The position numbers were made by a program, and so were the translations under genes. A DNA stretch of 35,366 bases from Treponema sp. Lineage in GTDB: Bacteria; Spirochaetota; Spirochaetia; Treponematales; Breznakiellaceae. Position 1 is the stretch's first letter, and each line of letters starts with the position of its first letter. Below the pieces are notes generated by a model. The model made no database searches. It saw only the letters and a program-made list of their open reading frames with translations, and was not told the DNA's origin. Positions 23,545 to 32,898 of this stretch are shown in pieces. The DNA lies in assembly GCA_031276295.1 (NCBI GenBank), contig JAISNI010000179.1, forward strand, positions 1-35,366, written 5' to 3'.

Positions 23545-26184
23545 TTACCGTCTTGTTTCGGGATTGCCGGTTTTTCCGGCCTGTTCCGCCCTTTCGGACA
23601 GATAGCGGCGCAGTTTGGTCATCATCTCATGGGGGGCTATGGGCTTGCCCAGATGGTCGTTCATCCCCACGGCGAGGCATTTTTCAATATCCTCCCTGAA
23701 AACATTGGCGGTCATCGCAATTATTGGAACCGGGGGCTTTTGGCGCTCATGTTCAAAAGTCCGGATCCGGCAGGTGGCTTCAAAGCCGTCCATTTCGGGC
23801 ATCTGGACATCCATGAGGATAACGTCGTATTTCCCCGGTTCCGCGCTGTATACGGCCAGGGCTTCGGCGCCGTTGCCCGCGCAGTCAATTTCCAGTTTTG
23901 TATGTTCCAGAAAGGCCATGACTATCTCCTGGTTAATCTGCACGTCTTCAACCAGCAGAAGCCGGTATCCGTCGAAACAGCCCGTGTCATCCTCCGCGAT
24001 TTCGTTGTTGGTCCGGTTGTACTCCGTCCCCAGGAAGTCGTTGATGCAGTCCATAATGCTGGAGGGGAAGAAGGGCTTGGACAGGAACTTGTCCACCCCG
24101 GCGCTTTTTGCGTCATTCTCTATGACGCTCCATTCGGTGGCGGAAATCATGATGATGATTGAATGTTTCCCGTCGCCGGTTTCCTTTATTTTACGGGAAA
24201 GCTCGATGCCGTTTATGCCGGGCATCTTCCAGTCGATAAAGCAGAGGGAATAGGGGCCGTTTTTTTCTATCAGGGCGATGGCTTCTTCCCCTCCCGAAGC
24301 AAGGTCGTATGGAAAACCGAAGCGTTCGGCGATCTCCCCGAAATATGCCAGGGTTTCAGGATCGTCGTCAACCGCAAGGATGCTCAGGGACCGGCTTTCC
24401 CGTTTCAGTATCCCGTATACCTCGCCGGCGGGGGCCCGTTCCATACGGACGGTAAAGGCAAACGTGGCGCCCTTACCCAGTTCCGACTCGATCCATATCC
24501 GCCCGTTCATCATCTCCACGATCTGTTTTGAAATGGCCAGCCCCAAGCCGGTGCCGCCGTATTTCCGGGATGTGCCGCTCTCCGCCTGGGTAAAGGAATT
24601 AAAAAGCCGGGATTGCTGTTCCCCGCTTATGCCTATCCCCGAATCGGCGACGGATACCTGGATGGTACAGAACCCGTCCTTGTCTTCGATGAATTTGGTA
24701 TCCAGCCGGATGGAGCCGCCTTCGGGGGTGAATTTTACCGCGTTTGACAGGAGGTTGGTGATTACCTGTGCAAGGCGCTGATCGTCCCCCGCAAGCATGG
24801 GCGGAATGTCTTTGTCCAGACGGACGATGAACTTCTGCTGTTTCTGGTCAACCCGGAAGTTGATCACGGCAACTACTTTCTGGAGCATCCGCTCGAAGTT
24901 GAATATCTCATGGGAAAGCTCAAACTTTTTGGCTTCGATTTTGGACATATCCAGGATATCGTTGATAACCCCCAGAAGATGCGTGGAGGCGTCCTCGATC
25001 TTGGAGAGGCAGTAAGCCTTCCGTTCGACATCGTTTGAGGTTTTGGCGATAGCGGTCATACCGATAATGGCGCTCATGGGGGTCCGAATCTCGTGGCTCA
25101 TGTTGGAAAGAAAATCGCTCTTGGCCCGGCTTGCAGCCTCGGCGGCGTCTTTCATTTCGATGAGCTTAGCCCTGTCCTTGATGATGGTGCGCTCCAAATA
25201 GAAGGCGATCAGGACGCCGAACACAAAAGACACGAGTACGATGCCCGCCATAAAGAACACCACATACCGGGAAGCGGCGATACTGGCATCGAGCAGATCT
25301 TCAACCTGGACGACCAGCATCGCCACGCCGTTTTCTATGGAAACGAAAATCTCGTCAAACAGACCGTGTATTTCAGCGATTTTGGTGTTCGACGCTTTGA
25401 TAATTTCTTCGGTTTGATGAATCATCGCGCGGTAGCGTTCGGCCGCCTCCAGCGTCGCGCGGATTGCGGCGCGCCCGGCGTCGGTTATGACTTCGCTTTC
25501 CTGAATCGAGTAAGATTCCGCCCGGTCAAGCAGCGCGTCGATTTTGGGGACGATGGTAATGTCATGGGTAAAGACCAAGGCGCGGTTGGCAAGGCGCACG
25601 GCGTCAAGCGCCTCGCTGTACTTCTGGCTGGGCAGGAGCACCGCGTCCATATAGGGGACAAGCCCGTCCCCCTGTTCCAGCGCCCGCCGCCGCGCCAGGG
25701 CGAAGGCCATATTAAAAAGCTCGGTACTGCGCACGGCCATCTCGTTGCCGCTCTCGACCATGACGGCGATGGTGTTTTGGACATGCACATTGTATTCGTG
25801 CACTTCCATGATACCTTCCCGGGCGCTTATAAGCATGGCGCGGATGCTGTCGTTGAGGTCGTCCGTAAAATGGTCAAGCTGGGCGGAATATACGTCCATC
25901 AAATCCATGCGCGATATCGCACTGTCTATGTACTTAAGCGCCCTGCGGTATTCCGCTTCGCTGTCGGCGGTGGTAAACACGCGCTGCGCTTCGATCCGGG
26001 CCGAGAAAAAATCGTTCAGTATGTTTTCGGCTTGAATCTGCATCTTATTCATAATGTCCACGTGGATCAAATCATTGTTCTGCGTAAGAGACGTAACGAC
26101 CGATACCGCAAGTATGGTAAGTATAAGCAGGATCATGGCGCCATAGCCGAACATAATTTTTGTTCTAATCGATAAATTCTTCAT
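23545..26184 (-). CDS. hybrid histidine kinase with two receiver domains
   Basis: 879 residues from the ATG at 26182-26184 (SD GGGGAGG, then MKNLSIRTK); an earlier in-frame start lacks an SD and would put a soluble basic stretch before the signal anchor. Membrane segment about 12-34, a helical 4HB-type extracytoplasmic sensor of about 270 residues, second segment about 307-330. Then HisKA (H364 in FLSNMSHEIRTPMSAIIG), HATPase (NLLSNAVKFTPEGG, GTGLGLAISKQIVEMM), receiver 1 (Asp in CFIDWKMPGINGIE) and receiver 2 (Asp in ILMDVQMPEMDGFE). No Hpt or output domain, so a separate phosphotransfer protein must act downstream. Confidence 0.92.
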   Translation of the reverse strand: MKNLSIRTKIMFGYGAMILLILTILAVSVVTSLTQNNDLIHVDIMNKMQIQAENILNDFFSARIEAQRVFTTADSEAEYRRALKYIDSAISRMDLMDVYSAQLDHFTDDLNDSIRAMLISAREGIMEVHEYNVHVQNTIAVMVESGNEMAVRSTELFNMAFALARRRALEQGDGLVPYMDAVLLPSQKYSEALDAVRLANRALVFTHDITIVPKIDALLDRAESYSIQESEVITDAGRAAIRATLEAAERYRAMIHQTEEIIKASNTKIAEIHGLFDEIFVSIENGVAMLVVQVEDLLDASIAASRYVVFFMAGIVLVSFVFGVLIAFYLERTIIKDRAKLIEMKDAAEAASRAKSDFLSNMSHEIRTPMSAIIGMTAIAKTSNDVERKAYCLSKIEDASTHLLGVINDILDMSKIEAKKFELSHEIFNFERMLQKVVAVINFRVDQKQQKFIVRLDKDIPPMLAGDDQRLAQVITNLLSNAVKFTPEGGSIRLDTKFIEDKDGFCTIQVSVADSGIGISGEQQSRLFNSFTQAESGTSRKYGGTGLGLAISKQIVEMMNGRIWIESELGKGATFAFTVRMERAPAGEVYGILKRESRSLSILAVDDDPETLAYFGEIAERFGFPYDLASGGEEAIALIEKNGPYSLCFIDWKMPGINGIELSRKIKETGDGKHSIIIMISATEWSVIENDAKSAGVDKFLSKPFFPSSIMDCINDFLGTEYNRTNNEIAEDDTGCFDGYRLLLVEDVQINQEIVMAFLEHTKLEIDCAGNGAEALAVYSAEPGKYDVILMDVQMPEMDGFEATCRIRTFEHERQKPPVPIIAMTANVFREDIEKCLAVGMNDHLGKPIAPHEMMTKLRRYLSERAEQAGKTGNPETRR

Positions 26185-26410
26185 CTTGCAACCTCCCCGA
26201 TTTCCCCCTCCTGAATATTTCCACTGGAGAAGGCTTGTCCGCCGTGATACAAACCGGGCGGGCAATAACCCGTTTGAATATCAGAATACTTAACAGTATC
26301 GCGGTGAAGAACATAACCGGCGCAATACCTGTTACAAGACGTATTATAGCATATAGTCTATGGACGATAGTATCACCCATTTCAATCCCGATAAACAGAA
26401 TGACCGGCAT
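26165..26410 (-). CDS. possible small membrane ORF ahead of the hybrid kinase
   Basis: 81 codons ending 20 nt inside the kinase gene. One hydrophobic stretch (VMFFTAILLSILIF). No good SD, and no family recognised. It may be only the kinase leader; listed because overlap with a downstream start can mean translational coupling. Confidence 0.2.
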   Translation of the reverse strand: MPVILFIGIEMGDTIVHRLYAIIRLVTGIAPVMFFTAILLSILIFKRVIARPVCITADKPSPVEIFRRGKSGRLQDEEFID

Positions 26411-26594
26411 CCCCGCGAAAACAGGCTGATATCCGGTAAGACAAGATTCCCCGGCATATTTGCTTCACCGATAAAGAACCATTCGGCATTTGTAATATAC
26501 CGCTTTCCCGCTTTATGGAGACGCTCTTATTTATCTTTATTTTTCCAAAAAAAATCAAGCTCCCCTAAGCCCGCCGGCGGAGCGGCGGTTGTTT

Positions 26595-26684
26595 ATTATG
26601 ATGTTAAACCACAATAGAAATGTCCCCTCTGGTAGAATAGGAGGAGGACAAGATGGCCGGGAGACTATCCAGGGACAAAAGGAA
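26595..26684 (+). other. possible insertion-sequence end relic; rest of 26411-26684 has no gene
   Basis: The stretch ATAGAAATGTCCCC, a spacer, then a strong SD (AGGAGGAGGAC) and a 12-codon ORF starting MAGRLSRDKRNY resembles the 5' end of an insertion sequence with its transposase start. It is cut off by a stop at the acyltransferase gene end. The rest of this 270-nt stretch shows nothing. Confidence 0.25.
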
Positions 26685-27518
26685 TTACTGACTATTCACC
26701 GGTATCCCCGCCGCAACCTCCATATCGGCGTCCGTCAGCGCTTCCAGTATCTCCTGCGTCAGATGCCTTACCGCACGGGGCAACCCCAGCCCTGCGTACC
26801 TGCCGGGCGGTATTTCGTCCAGCATTCTGATACGGTACACGTACCTGTCCCTATGGTTAAAGGCTGCCCAGGGATCGCGTTTCCCCAGGCCCCACTTGTC
26901 CGTTCCGCCTATATGTACCGGCAGAATATTCCTTCCCGAGAGCAGGGAGATACGCGCCGCGCCTCTTTTCAGCCTGATCTCGCCGCCGCGGGGGGTACGG
27001 GTTCCTTCCGGAAAGATGATGATAACGTTACCCCGGTTAAGAGATTCGATGCAGGCGGAGGTAAGCTCTTCAAAATTGAGGGAATTGAGAATATACAAGC
27101 GCGTGATCACAGAGCGGACAATATTGTACCGTAAAGAATTGTTGACTATGCAATCGGCATTGGGGATAAGGGAGATGAGCATAACTACATCCAGGAGGGA
27201 TGGGTGGTTGGCCACCAGAATCTTGGATGAAATATGCCGCCACACTTCCCGGTCGCCCGCATCCAGCGTAACGATACCTATTGCGTGCATCATGGCGACA
27301 AAACCGCTGAAACAGAACGATACAACCATACGGGCATATTTGAGAAAGCATTCCCTGGGATGCAGAAACAGCGTCATGGGCGGGAAGACGAGGAGAACCA
27401 GCAGCAGTGTCGCAAGGCCGAATACAAGAAAGGACAACCATTTCATAATAACGCGGTATATGTAGAGCGGATAGTTTGAAATAGGCGGCATTTCACAATA
27501 GGCCACGGGGATTGTCAA
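26685..27518 (-). CDS. PlsC-type membrane acyltransferase (ApeD-like)
   Basis: 277 residues from a TTG that overlaps the previous stop (TTGA); an ATG at 27491 is an alternative. One strong N-terminal membrane segment (WLSFLVFGLATLLLVLLVF). Motif I NHPSLLD (NHxxxxD with catalytic His and Asp), motif III IIFPEGTRTPRGG, motif IV LPVHIGG. The family moves acyl groups from acyl-ACP or CoA to a glycerol-phosphate or similar acceptor. Last gene of a three-gene unit with a ketosynthase-like protein and a methyltransferase, so the acyl group is probably an unusual one made or carried by a polyene-type system. Confidence 0.85.
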   Translation of the reverse strand: MTIPVAYCEMPPISNYPLYIYRVIMKWLSFLVFGLATLLLVLLVFPPMTLFLHPRECFLKYARMVVSFCFSGFVAMMHAIGIVTLDAGDREVWRHISSKILVANHPSLLDVVMLISLIPNADCIVNNSLRYNIVRSVITRLYILNSLNFEELTSACIESLNRGNVIIIFPEGTRTPRGGEIRLKRGAARISLLSGRNILPVHIGGTDKWGLGKRDPWAAFNHRDRYVYRIRMLDEIPPGRYAGLGLPRAVRHLTQEILEALTDADMEVAAGIPVNSQ

Positions 27519-28222
27519 CTCCGACAGAGATACTTGAGGAATGCGGCAGGCGAATCCATCGGGCCGTCTGAAGTTTCGGCATACACTCCCTCGGACGGGA
27601 AGCGCAGGGACAGGACGGTATCCCCCGGTTTTGCCGCAAGAAGAGCGGCGAAGGCAAAGGGCTCGGCGCAGGCAGGGCAGAGGCTTTCGTATTCCGGCGG
27701 GATAAGCTCGTCGGCATAGGCAAGCGCGATTTCCGCCGCATCACCGCAGAGGATAGGCGCAGCCGCTGCCAGAAGGCCGGCGGCAAAACGGTTATAGGCT
27801 GGGTAAACCGCTGAATAACCGGCGGAAAGGCCCAAGGCAATAGTTGCAAGCGCAGGCGGCGCGTTGAAAACCGAGAACGAAAAAGCCGCGGGCGTAAGGC
27901 TGCCCTCGTTTACCAGCATCCTGTTGATCTTGAGTTGCCGGGCAAGTTCACCGCGGAACGATACAAACACGATTTTCGTCTGTTCCCCAAAAGGCATAAG
28001 ATCGTGCAGAACCTGAACCGTCATACACGAAATCTGACTGAGACGCCGGCGGAAAAGGGGATCGGCGAATTTCAGGGCCGGCCCCGCGCCGCTCTTCTCG
28101 ATGGGCCGGTTCCCCCGCGCCCATTCCCCCCAGTCTTCCGTAGTTTTCAAACCGGGCGCCCAGGCGGTCCAGCGGGAAACATACAGAACAGCCTCCGCCG
28201 CAGTCGGTACCGGAGCGCTCAT
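27515..28222 (-). CDS. stand-alone beta-ketoacyl-synthase N-domain protein (ApeC-like, PF13723 type)
   Basis: 235 residues. The start YVSRWTAWAPGLKTTEDWGE, the central RRRLSQISCMTVQVLHDL, VFVSFRGELARQLKI and AFSFSVFNAPPALATIALG blocks are those of the short ketoacyl-synthase-like family found in aryl-polyene and related clusters. It has only the N-terminal half of a thiolase fold; the usual active-site Cys in an acyl-binding ACSS-type motif is absent. In E. coli the ApeC member acts as chain-length factor paired with a full ketosynthase. No full ketosynthase is in this window. It overlaps the methyltransferase by 1 nt and the acyltransferase by 4 nt. Confidence 0.8.
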   Translation of the reverse strand: MSAPVPTAAEAVLYVSRWTAWAPGLKTTEDWGEWARGNRPIEKSGAGPALKFADPLFRRRLSQISCMTVQVLHDLMPFGEQTKIVFVSFRGELARQLKINRMLVNEGSLTPAAFSFSVFNAPPALATIALGLSAGYSAVYPAYNRFAAGLLAAAAPILCGDAAEIALAYADELIPPEYESLCPACAEPFAFAALLAAKPGDTVLSLRFPSEGVYAETSDGPMDSPAAFLKYLCRS

Positions 28223-29322
28223 TACCTTTTCCGGTAGAGCAGCAGGGAATAGGAATTGGAACCCAGATTGTGGTGAGCGGTTTTTAGTTCAAAGCCGGCT
28301 CTTTCAACGGCGTTGTTCAGTTCCGCAAAACGGTACATCTTGCTTTTTCCGTTGGCCATACAGGTAAAATAGAGGGAAATTGCCTGGAGGGAATAGGCCG
28401 AAGCCTCGAAGCGCTGCATATCCCAGAGGGGTTCGAGTATCCAGATGTCGGTCTGCGGCCCTGCGGCCCTGCCGGTCTTTTCAAGGATACGGCTTACATC
28501 GTCAAGTGAAAAACAATCGAGGAACTGGCTCATCCATACGGCATCCGCGCCGGAAGGAAAATTCATTCCGGCGTCAAGGACATCGCAGGGATACAGGTCT
28601 ATCCTGCCGGCAAAGCCTGCGGCGGCGGCGTTTTTTTCCGCAACTGCCGTTTGGCCGGGCAAGTCTATGATGGTAATATGAACATCGGGATTGTAGGCAC
28701 AACAGCGTATAGCCCATTTGGCGGTATTCCCGCCTATGTCAAAGAGACGGTACGGCTTGCCGGCAAACACGAGGGGCAGGGCATCGGGAAAGGCCATATC
28801 GGAATAGAAGTGATCGAAATCGAACCAGCTTTTTTTCACCTTTTCCGGCAGGGAAGAAAGGGCCTCATAGATGGTTTTCCACTGCTCCCCAAACACGGAA
28901 AGGCCGCAGGGCTTTCCCGTCCGTACCGATTCGGCAATATCAAAAGCGCCTTTATAGCAGACATCGTTTACAAAATTGAAGTTCACCCTCGTCATATCGT
29001 CTTCAAGGAGGAACCAGCCTGTCTTGCCTAAAACAAAACGCTCGTCTTCCCGGCTGCCGGCGGTTTGAAGCCTCAGCACCTTTAAGCCCAAGGCTATTTC
29101 TACAAGAACCCCCACACCGTAAAGCGGTACGCCGACCTCCGAGCTTATCTCCTGCCGGCTCAGCCCCCTCTCCCCCGCACCGGAAACCTTCCGCAGAATA
29201 CCCAATTCCAGAAGGGCGCGCATTGCCTGAAAACTTAAAGGGGCAAAAGCTATCTTTTGCGCTTCAAATTTTGCGTCCACCGCGCGGATATTGTCTTGCG
29301 TATAGTCTATCCCGTTTTCCAT
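28222..29322 (-). CDS. SAM-dependent O-methyltransferase (ApeB-like)
   Basis: 366 residues from the ATG at 29320-29322; TTG codons at 29331 and 29328 are less likely. N-terminal winged-helix dimerisation domain (FQAMRALLELGILRKV, GLSRQEISSEVGVPLYGVGV) followed by the Methyltransf_2 Rossmann domain: SAM motif LFDIGGNTAKWAIRCC, acidic IIDLPGQ, then SGADAVWMSQFLDCFS. The family methylates hydroxyl groups of aromatic products, and a member is part of aryl-polyene clusters. First gene of the trio; its promoter puts the transcript start within a few nucleotides of the start codon. Confidence 0.85.
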   Translation of the reverse strand: MENGIDYTQDNIRAVDAKFEAQKIAFAPLSFQAMRALLELGILRKVSGAGERGLSRQEISSEVGVPLYGVGVLVEIALGLKVLRLQTAGSREDERFVLGKTGWFLLEDDMTRVNFNFVNDVCYKGAFDIAESVRTGKPCGLSVFGEQWKTIYEALSSLPEKVKKSWFDFDHFYSDMAFPDALPLVFAGKPYRLFDIGGNTAKWAIRCCAYNPDVHITIIDLPGQTAVAEKNAAAAGFAGRIDLYPCDVLDAGMNFPSGADAVWMSQFLDCFSLDDVSRILEKTGRAAGPQTDIWILEPLWDMQRFEASAYSLQAISLYFTCMANGKSKMYRFAELNNAVERAGFELKTAHHNLGSNSYSLLLYRKR

Positions 29323-29333
29323 GACCAACAATC

Positions 29334-29362
29334 ACTATGTCCAAATAAGTTAAGGTTGTCAA
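29334..29362 (-). promoter_or_regulatory. promoter of the methyltransferase-acyltransferase unit
   Basis: Minus strand -35 TTGACA (29357-29362, perfect), 17-bp spacer, -10 CATAGT (29334-29339). The ATG lies 11 nt after the -10, giving a leader of about 4 nt and no SD. Confidence 0.6.
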
Positions 29363-29423
29363 GGAGCGGGGAAAAGGAATAGCATCCCTCACAGGGAACT
29401 TGCCGCAATTTTGAATGATAATA

Positions 29424-29452
29424 TTGACGATATCAGAGTTATCAATGATAAT
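29424..29452 (+). promoter_or_regulatory. xylB promoter
   Basis: -35 TTGACG (29424-29429), 17-bp spacer, -10 GATAAT (29447-29452). The ATG is 20 nt further with SD AGAGG. A 10-bp direct repeat AATGATAATA occurs at 29414 and 29444, one copy on each side of the -35; it could be a regulator site. Confidence 0.6.
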
Positions 29453-29472
29453 AGAATAATAGAGAGGAAATT

Positions 29473-30957
29473 ATGAAGATAGTATGCGGAATTGATCTGG
29501 GAACCCAGAGTTGTAAAGTAGTTCTATACGATTATGAGAACAAGAAGATGATCGGCCAAGCCTCAACGCCGGTGGATATGATTGCGGAAAATGACGGTAC
29601 ACGGGAACAGAAGGCCGAGTGGTACGATGCGGCTTTAAAAGCCTGTTTTGACAAGCTCGATCCTCAGAGCAAGGCTTCTATTGAGGCTATAGGCGTTTCC
29701 GGCCATCAGCACAGTTTCGTGCCCCTGGATGCCGAGGGAAAGGCTATCTACAACGTCAAGCTCTGGTGCGATACCTCTACCGCGCCTGAATGTGATGAAC
29801 TTACCCAGGCTATAGGCGGCGAGGACAAGCTGATAGCCGAAACCGGACTTCCCATGCGTCCCGGCTATACCGCACCCAAGATACGGTGGCTTAAAAATCA
29901 TAAAAGCGAGATTTTTGCCAGGCTTGAACACATTCTGCTTCCCCACAACTATATCAACTATCTTTTCACCGGCGAATATTGCGCCGAATACGGTGATGCT
30001 TCGGGCATGGTTCTCTTCGACGTGCGACGCCGTACATGGTCGGAAAAGGTAAGCAAGCTGATCGATGAAAGGGTGCCGGGTTGCCTGCCCCGGCTTATCG
30101 GGCCTGAGGAGAGCGCGGGCGCTGTTACCGAATCCGCGGCAAAGCTCTACGGCCTGCCCCCGGGCATTCCGGTGGCCTCGGGCGGGGGGGATAATATGAT
30201 GAGCGCCATAGGTACCGGTACGGTGAGGGACGGCTTCCTCACCATGAGTCTGGGAACATCGGGGACGCTTTTCGGCTTTTCCAACACGCCGGTCATTGAT
30301 CCCAGCGGCAACCTGGCGGCCTTCTGCTCGTCAAGCGGCGGATGGCTGCCGCTGCTCTGTACGATGAACTGCACGGTGGCAAGCGAGGAATTCCGCGCGC
30401 TTTTCGGCCTTGATGTAAAAGCCTTTGACGGGGAGGCGGCAAAGGCCCCGATAGGCGCGGACGGCCTTGTAACGATCCCCTTCTTTAACGGCGAGCGTAC
30501 CCCGAACCTTCCCAACGGGAGGGCAAGCATCAATGGGATAACAAGCGCCAACTTTAAGCGCGAAAATATCGCCCGTTCAAGCCTTGAATCGGCGATTTTC
30601 GGCATGAGGATAGGGCTTGAAGGGTTTAATGCCCTGGGCTTTAAGGCCAGGGAGATACGTCTGACCGGAGGCGGGGCAAAGAGTCCGCTCTGGCAGAGCA
30701 TAGCCGCAAATGTGATGAATCTGCCGGTACGGGTGCCGGCTTCTGCCGAGGCTGCGGCTATGGGCGGTGCAATCCAGGCTCTCTGGTGCCTTCAAAACCT
30801 TAAAGGCAAGTCCTCTATCGAATCCCTCGTGGATGAACATATAGTTATGGAAGGCGGGCTTACCATACAGCCTGATCCTGACGCGGTTGCAGCCTATGAT
30901 AAGGCATACGGCGTCTACTCACGTTACCTGGAAGCCTTAAGCCCGCTCTACCGTTAA
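29473..30957 (+). CDS. xylB: xylulokinase (FGGY family)
   Basis: 494 residues, usual for XylB. N-terminal GIDLGTQSCKVVLYD (ATP phosphate-1 loop); GVSGHQHSFVPLD fits xylulokinase better than glycerol or gluconate kinases; catalytic Asp in ASGGGDNMMSAIGTG; SLGTSGTLFG is the phosphate-2 loop; LTGGGAKSPLWQSIAANVMN the adenosine motif. It phosphorylates D-xylulose with ATP for the pentose phosphate pathway, which fits a host gut rich in plant xylan. No xylose isomerase is next to it. Own promoter; followed by an inverted repeat. Confidence 0.9.
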   Translation: MKIVCGIDLGTQSCKVVLYDYENKKMIGQASTPVDMIAENDGTREQKAEWYDAALKACFDKLDPQSKASIEAIGVSGHQHSFVPLDAEGKAIYNVKLWCDTSTAPECDELTQAIGGEDKLIAETGLPMRPGYTAPKIRWLKNHKSEIFARLEHILLPHNYINYLFTGEYCAEYGDASGMVLFDVRRRTWSEKVSKLIDERVPGCLPRLIGPEESAGAVTESAAKLYGLPPGIPVASGGGDNMMSAIGTGTVRDGFLTMSLGTSGTLFGFSNTPVIDPSGNLAAFCSSSGGWLPLLCTMNCTVASEEFRALFGLDVKAFDGEAAKAPIGADGLVTIPFFNGERTPNLPNGRASINGITSANFKRENIARSSLESAIFGMRIGLEGFNALGFKAREIRLTGGGAKSPLWQSIAANVMNLPVRVPASAEAAAMGGAIQALWCLQNLKGKSSIESLVDEHIVMEGGLTIQPDPDAVAAYDKAYGVYSRYLEALSPLYR

Positions 30958-30970
30958 TATCGCGGGGAGT

Positions 30971-30998
30971 TTGCATGGTATAGATTTATACCGTGCAA
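30971..30998. repeat. 28-bp inverted repeat between xylB and thrC
   Basis: TTGCATGGTATA (30971-30982), GATT centre, TATACCGTGCAA (30987-30998): 12-bp arms with one mismatch. It lies 13 nt after the xylB stop and 42 nt before the thrC ATG. No T run follows on the plus strand, so it is more like an operator or RNA hairpin than a terminator. Confidence 0.55.
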
Positions 30999-31039
30999 AG
31001 CCCCTGTACCTCCCTCCCCTTTCCGTGATAGTATTCAAT

Positions 31040-32398
31040 ATGCGTTACTACAGTACACGGAACAAGACGGAGGCTGTGGGGTTTGCCGCGGCGGCCCTGA
31101 CCGGCCTTGCGCCTGACGGAGGTCTCTTTGTACCCGGGGAGATTCCTGAATATTCCCGCGCCGTCAAATCTTCATTGGGCAGCATGAGTTACCAGGACAT
31201 TGCGCTTGAAACGATCAAGCTCTATGTAGAGGATGATATACCCGGCGTAATTCTTGAAGAACTGGTGCGCGCGGCCTATCCTTTCGGCTCGCCTTTGGTC
31301 GGCGTCGGGGACAGGCTTGTACTGGAACTATTCCACGGGCCTACGGCAGCCTTTAAGGACTTCGGCGCGCGCTTTATGGCCAGGGCATTTTCCTATCTCC
31401 GCCGGGGGGAAGATAAGCCGTTGCGTATTCTGGTTGCCACTTCCGGCGATACCGGAGGCGCGGTTGCCGACGGCTTCTTTGGCGTGGAGGGCATTTCCGT
31501 AACGGTACTCTACCCCAAGGGCCGGGTCTCTCCCCTCCAGGAGCGGCAGATAGCCGGCCTCGGAGGGAACATCTCCGCACTTGCCGTGCAAGGCAGTTTT
31601 GACGACTGCCAGCGTCTTGTCAAGGCGGCTTTTGCCGATGCGGAACTCCGCAAGCGGCTGGAACTTTCATCGGCTAATTCTATCAATATAGCCCGCCTCA
31701 TCCCCCAAGCCGTGTACTACGCGGCGGCAGCCGGTAAAGCCTTTGCCGGTAAGCTCGATGAAGACGGTCCGGCCACTCCCCGGAAGCCGAATGCCGCCCC
31801 TGCCCCTGCGTATCGCTTACAAAATACGCCCATCACTTTATGCGTACCGTCCGGTAACTTCGGTAATCTTACCGCCGGTCTTTACGCCCTGAAGATGGGC
31901 GCCCCGATTAAACGTTTTATTGCGGCAACAAACATAAACAGGACCGTCCCCGATTACCTGGAAAGCGGGAATTACGAGACCAGGCTTTCCCAGGCGACTA
32001 TTTCTAATGCAATGGATGTAGGCGCTCCCAGCAACTTCGAGCGTATGAGCGCTCATTTTTCCTGGGAGCAGATGCGCCGCATTATCCTGGGTGCTTCCGT
32101 TACCGATGACGATACGCGTAAGACCATCAAGGCGGTACATGATGAATACGGCTATTTCCTCGATCCGCATAGCGCGGTCGGTTGGCGCGCGGTGGACCAG
32201 CTTAAATCGCTAAAAGCCTTTGACGATAGTCCGCTTGCAATTCTGGCTACCGCCCATCCTGCAAAATTTGCCGAAACGGCAGAGAATCTGACCGGCCCTC
32301 TACCGGTTCCGCCTTCTTTAAAGAAGGCTATGGAACGTAAGGCCGCTGCCCTAACCATATCAGCGGAACTTTCCGCTTTAAAGGAGGTGCTTGTATGA
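31040..32398 (+). CDS. thrC: threonine synthase
   Basis: 452 residues from the ATG at 31040. It starts [20 protein letters not shown], the E. coli-type ThrC N-terminus, so I prefer this to an in-frame TTG 69 nt upstream. The PLP lysine is in [13 protein letters not shown]; the PLP-phosphate loop is [17 protein letters not shown]-like [12 protein letters not shown] follows. It turns O-phosphohomoserine into threonine. An insert of about 20 residues rich in Pro/Ala ([16 protein letters not shown]) lies before the [11 protein letters not shown] strand. There is no good SD; a -10-like TAGTAT ends 5 nt before the ATG. The end overlaps the next gene (ATGA). Confidence 0.92.
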   Translation: MRYYSTRNKTEAVGFAAAALTGLAPDGGLFVPGEIPEYSRAVKSSLGSMSYQDIALETIKLYVEDDIPGVILEELVRAAYPFGSPLVGVGDRLVLELFHGPTAAFKDFGARFMARAFSYLRRGEDKPLRILVATSGDTGGAVADGFFGVEGISVTVLYPKGRVSPLQERQIAGLGGNISALAVQGSFDDCQRLVKAAFADAELRKRLELSSANSINIARLIPQAVYYAAAAGKAFAGKLDEDGPATPRKPNAAPAPAYRLQNTPITLCVPSGNFGNLTAGLYALKMGAPIKRFIAATNINRTVPDYLESGNYETRLSQATISNAMDVGAPSNFERMSAHFSWEQMRRIILGASVTDDDTRKTIKAVHDEYGYFLDPHSAVGWRAVDQLKSLKAFDDSPLAILATAHPAKFAETAENLTGPLPVPPSLKKAMERKAAALTISAELSALKEVLV

Positions 32399-32886
32399 AA
32401 GCCTGTCCCTGCGGTTCAGGCCGCGAATACTCGGAATGTTGCGAGCCGTATATCAACGGTACGGCAAACGCGCCGACCGCGGAGGCGCTTATGCGGAGCC
32501 GTTATTCGGCTTACGTTGAACATGCCGTGGATTATATTATCAATACCTGCCTGAGAAACAGTAAAGATGATATAGATGAAAAGCAGACCAGGGACTGGAG
32601 CGAGAAGTCCAAATGGTTGGGGCTTAATATCCATACGGTAAGTAAAGGAGGCCCCCTGGACAATGAAGGAACCGTAGAGTTTGAAGCTGCGTATGAACGG
32701 GACGGCCTTAAAGATATACACCATGAACAGGCCCGTTTTAAAAGAGAGAACGGGAAATGGTTCTATGATGAGGGAGATGTCGTTCCCAAGACCATAGTAC
32801 GCAGTGGTCCGAAAATAGGCCGAAATGAACCATGCCCCTGCGGCAGCGGGAAAAAGTACAAACATTGCTGCGGCCGTGCAGGATAA
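32395..32886 (+). CDS. YchJ/UPF0225-type protein with two SEC-C zinc motifs
   Basis: 163 residues. An SEC-C motif at each end: [13 protein letters not shown] near residues 4-16 and [13 protein letters not shown] near the C-terminus, each a CxC-N8-CC zinc site. Between them is the NTF2-like YchJ core ([39 protein letters not shown]). The SEC-C motif binds zinc and, in SecA, contacts SecB and the ribosome; the function of YchJ is not known. SD (AAAGGAGG) lies within the thrC end and the ATG overlaps the thrC stop. Confidence 0.85.
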   Translation: MKACPCGSGREYSECCEPYINGTANAPTAEALMRSRYSAYVEHAVDYIINTCLRNSKDDIDEKQTRDWSEKSKWLGLNIHTVSKGGPLDNEGTVEFEAAYERDGLKDIHHEQARFKRENGKWFYDEGDVVPKTIVRSGPKIGRNEPCPCGSGKKYKHCCGRAG

Positions 32887-32898
32887 ACGCAGAACCTA

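Noticed and set aside
25093-26175. Plus-strand open frame of 360 codons opposite the hybrid kinase
   Set aside because: Antisense shadow of a clear histidine kinase; composition (many His, Gly, Arg) is typical of shadows.
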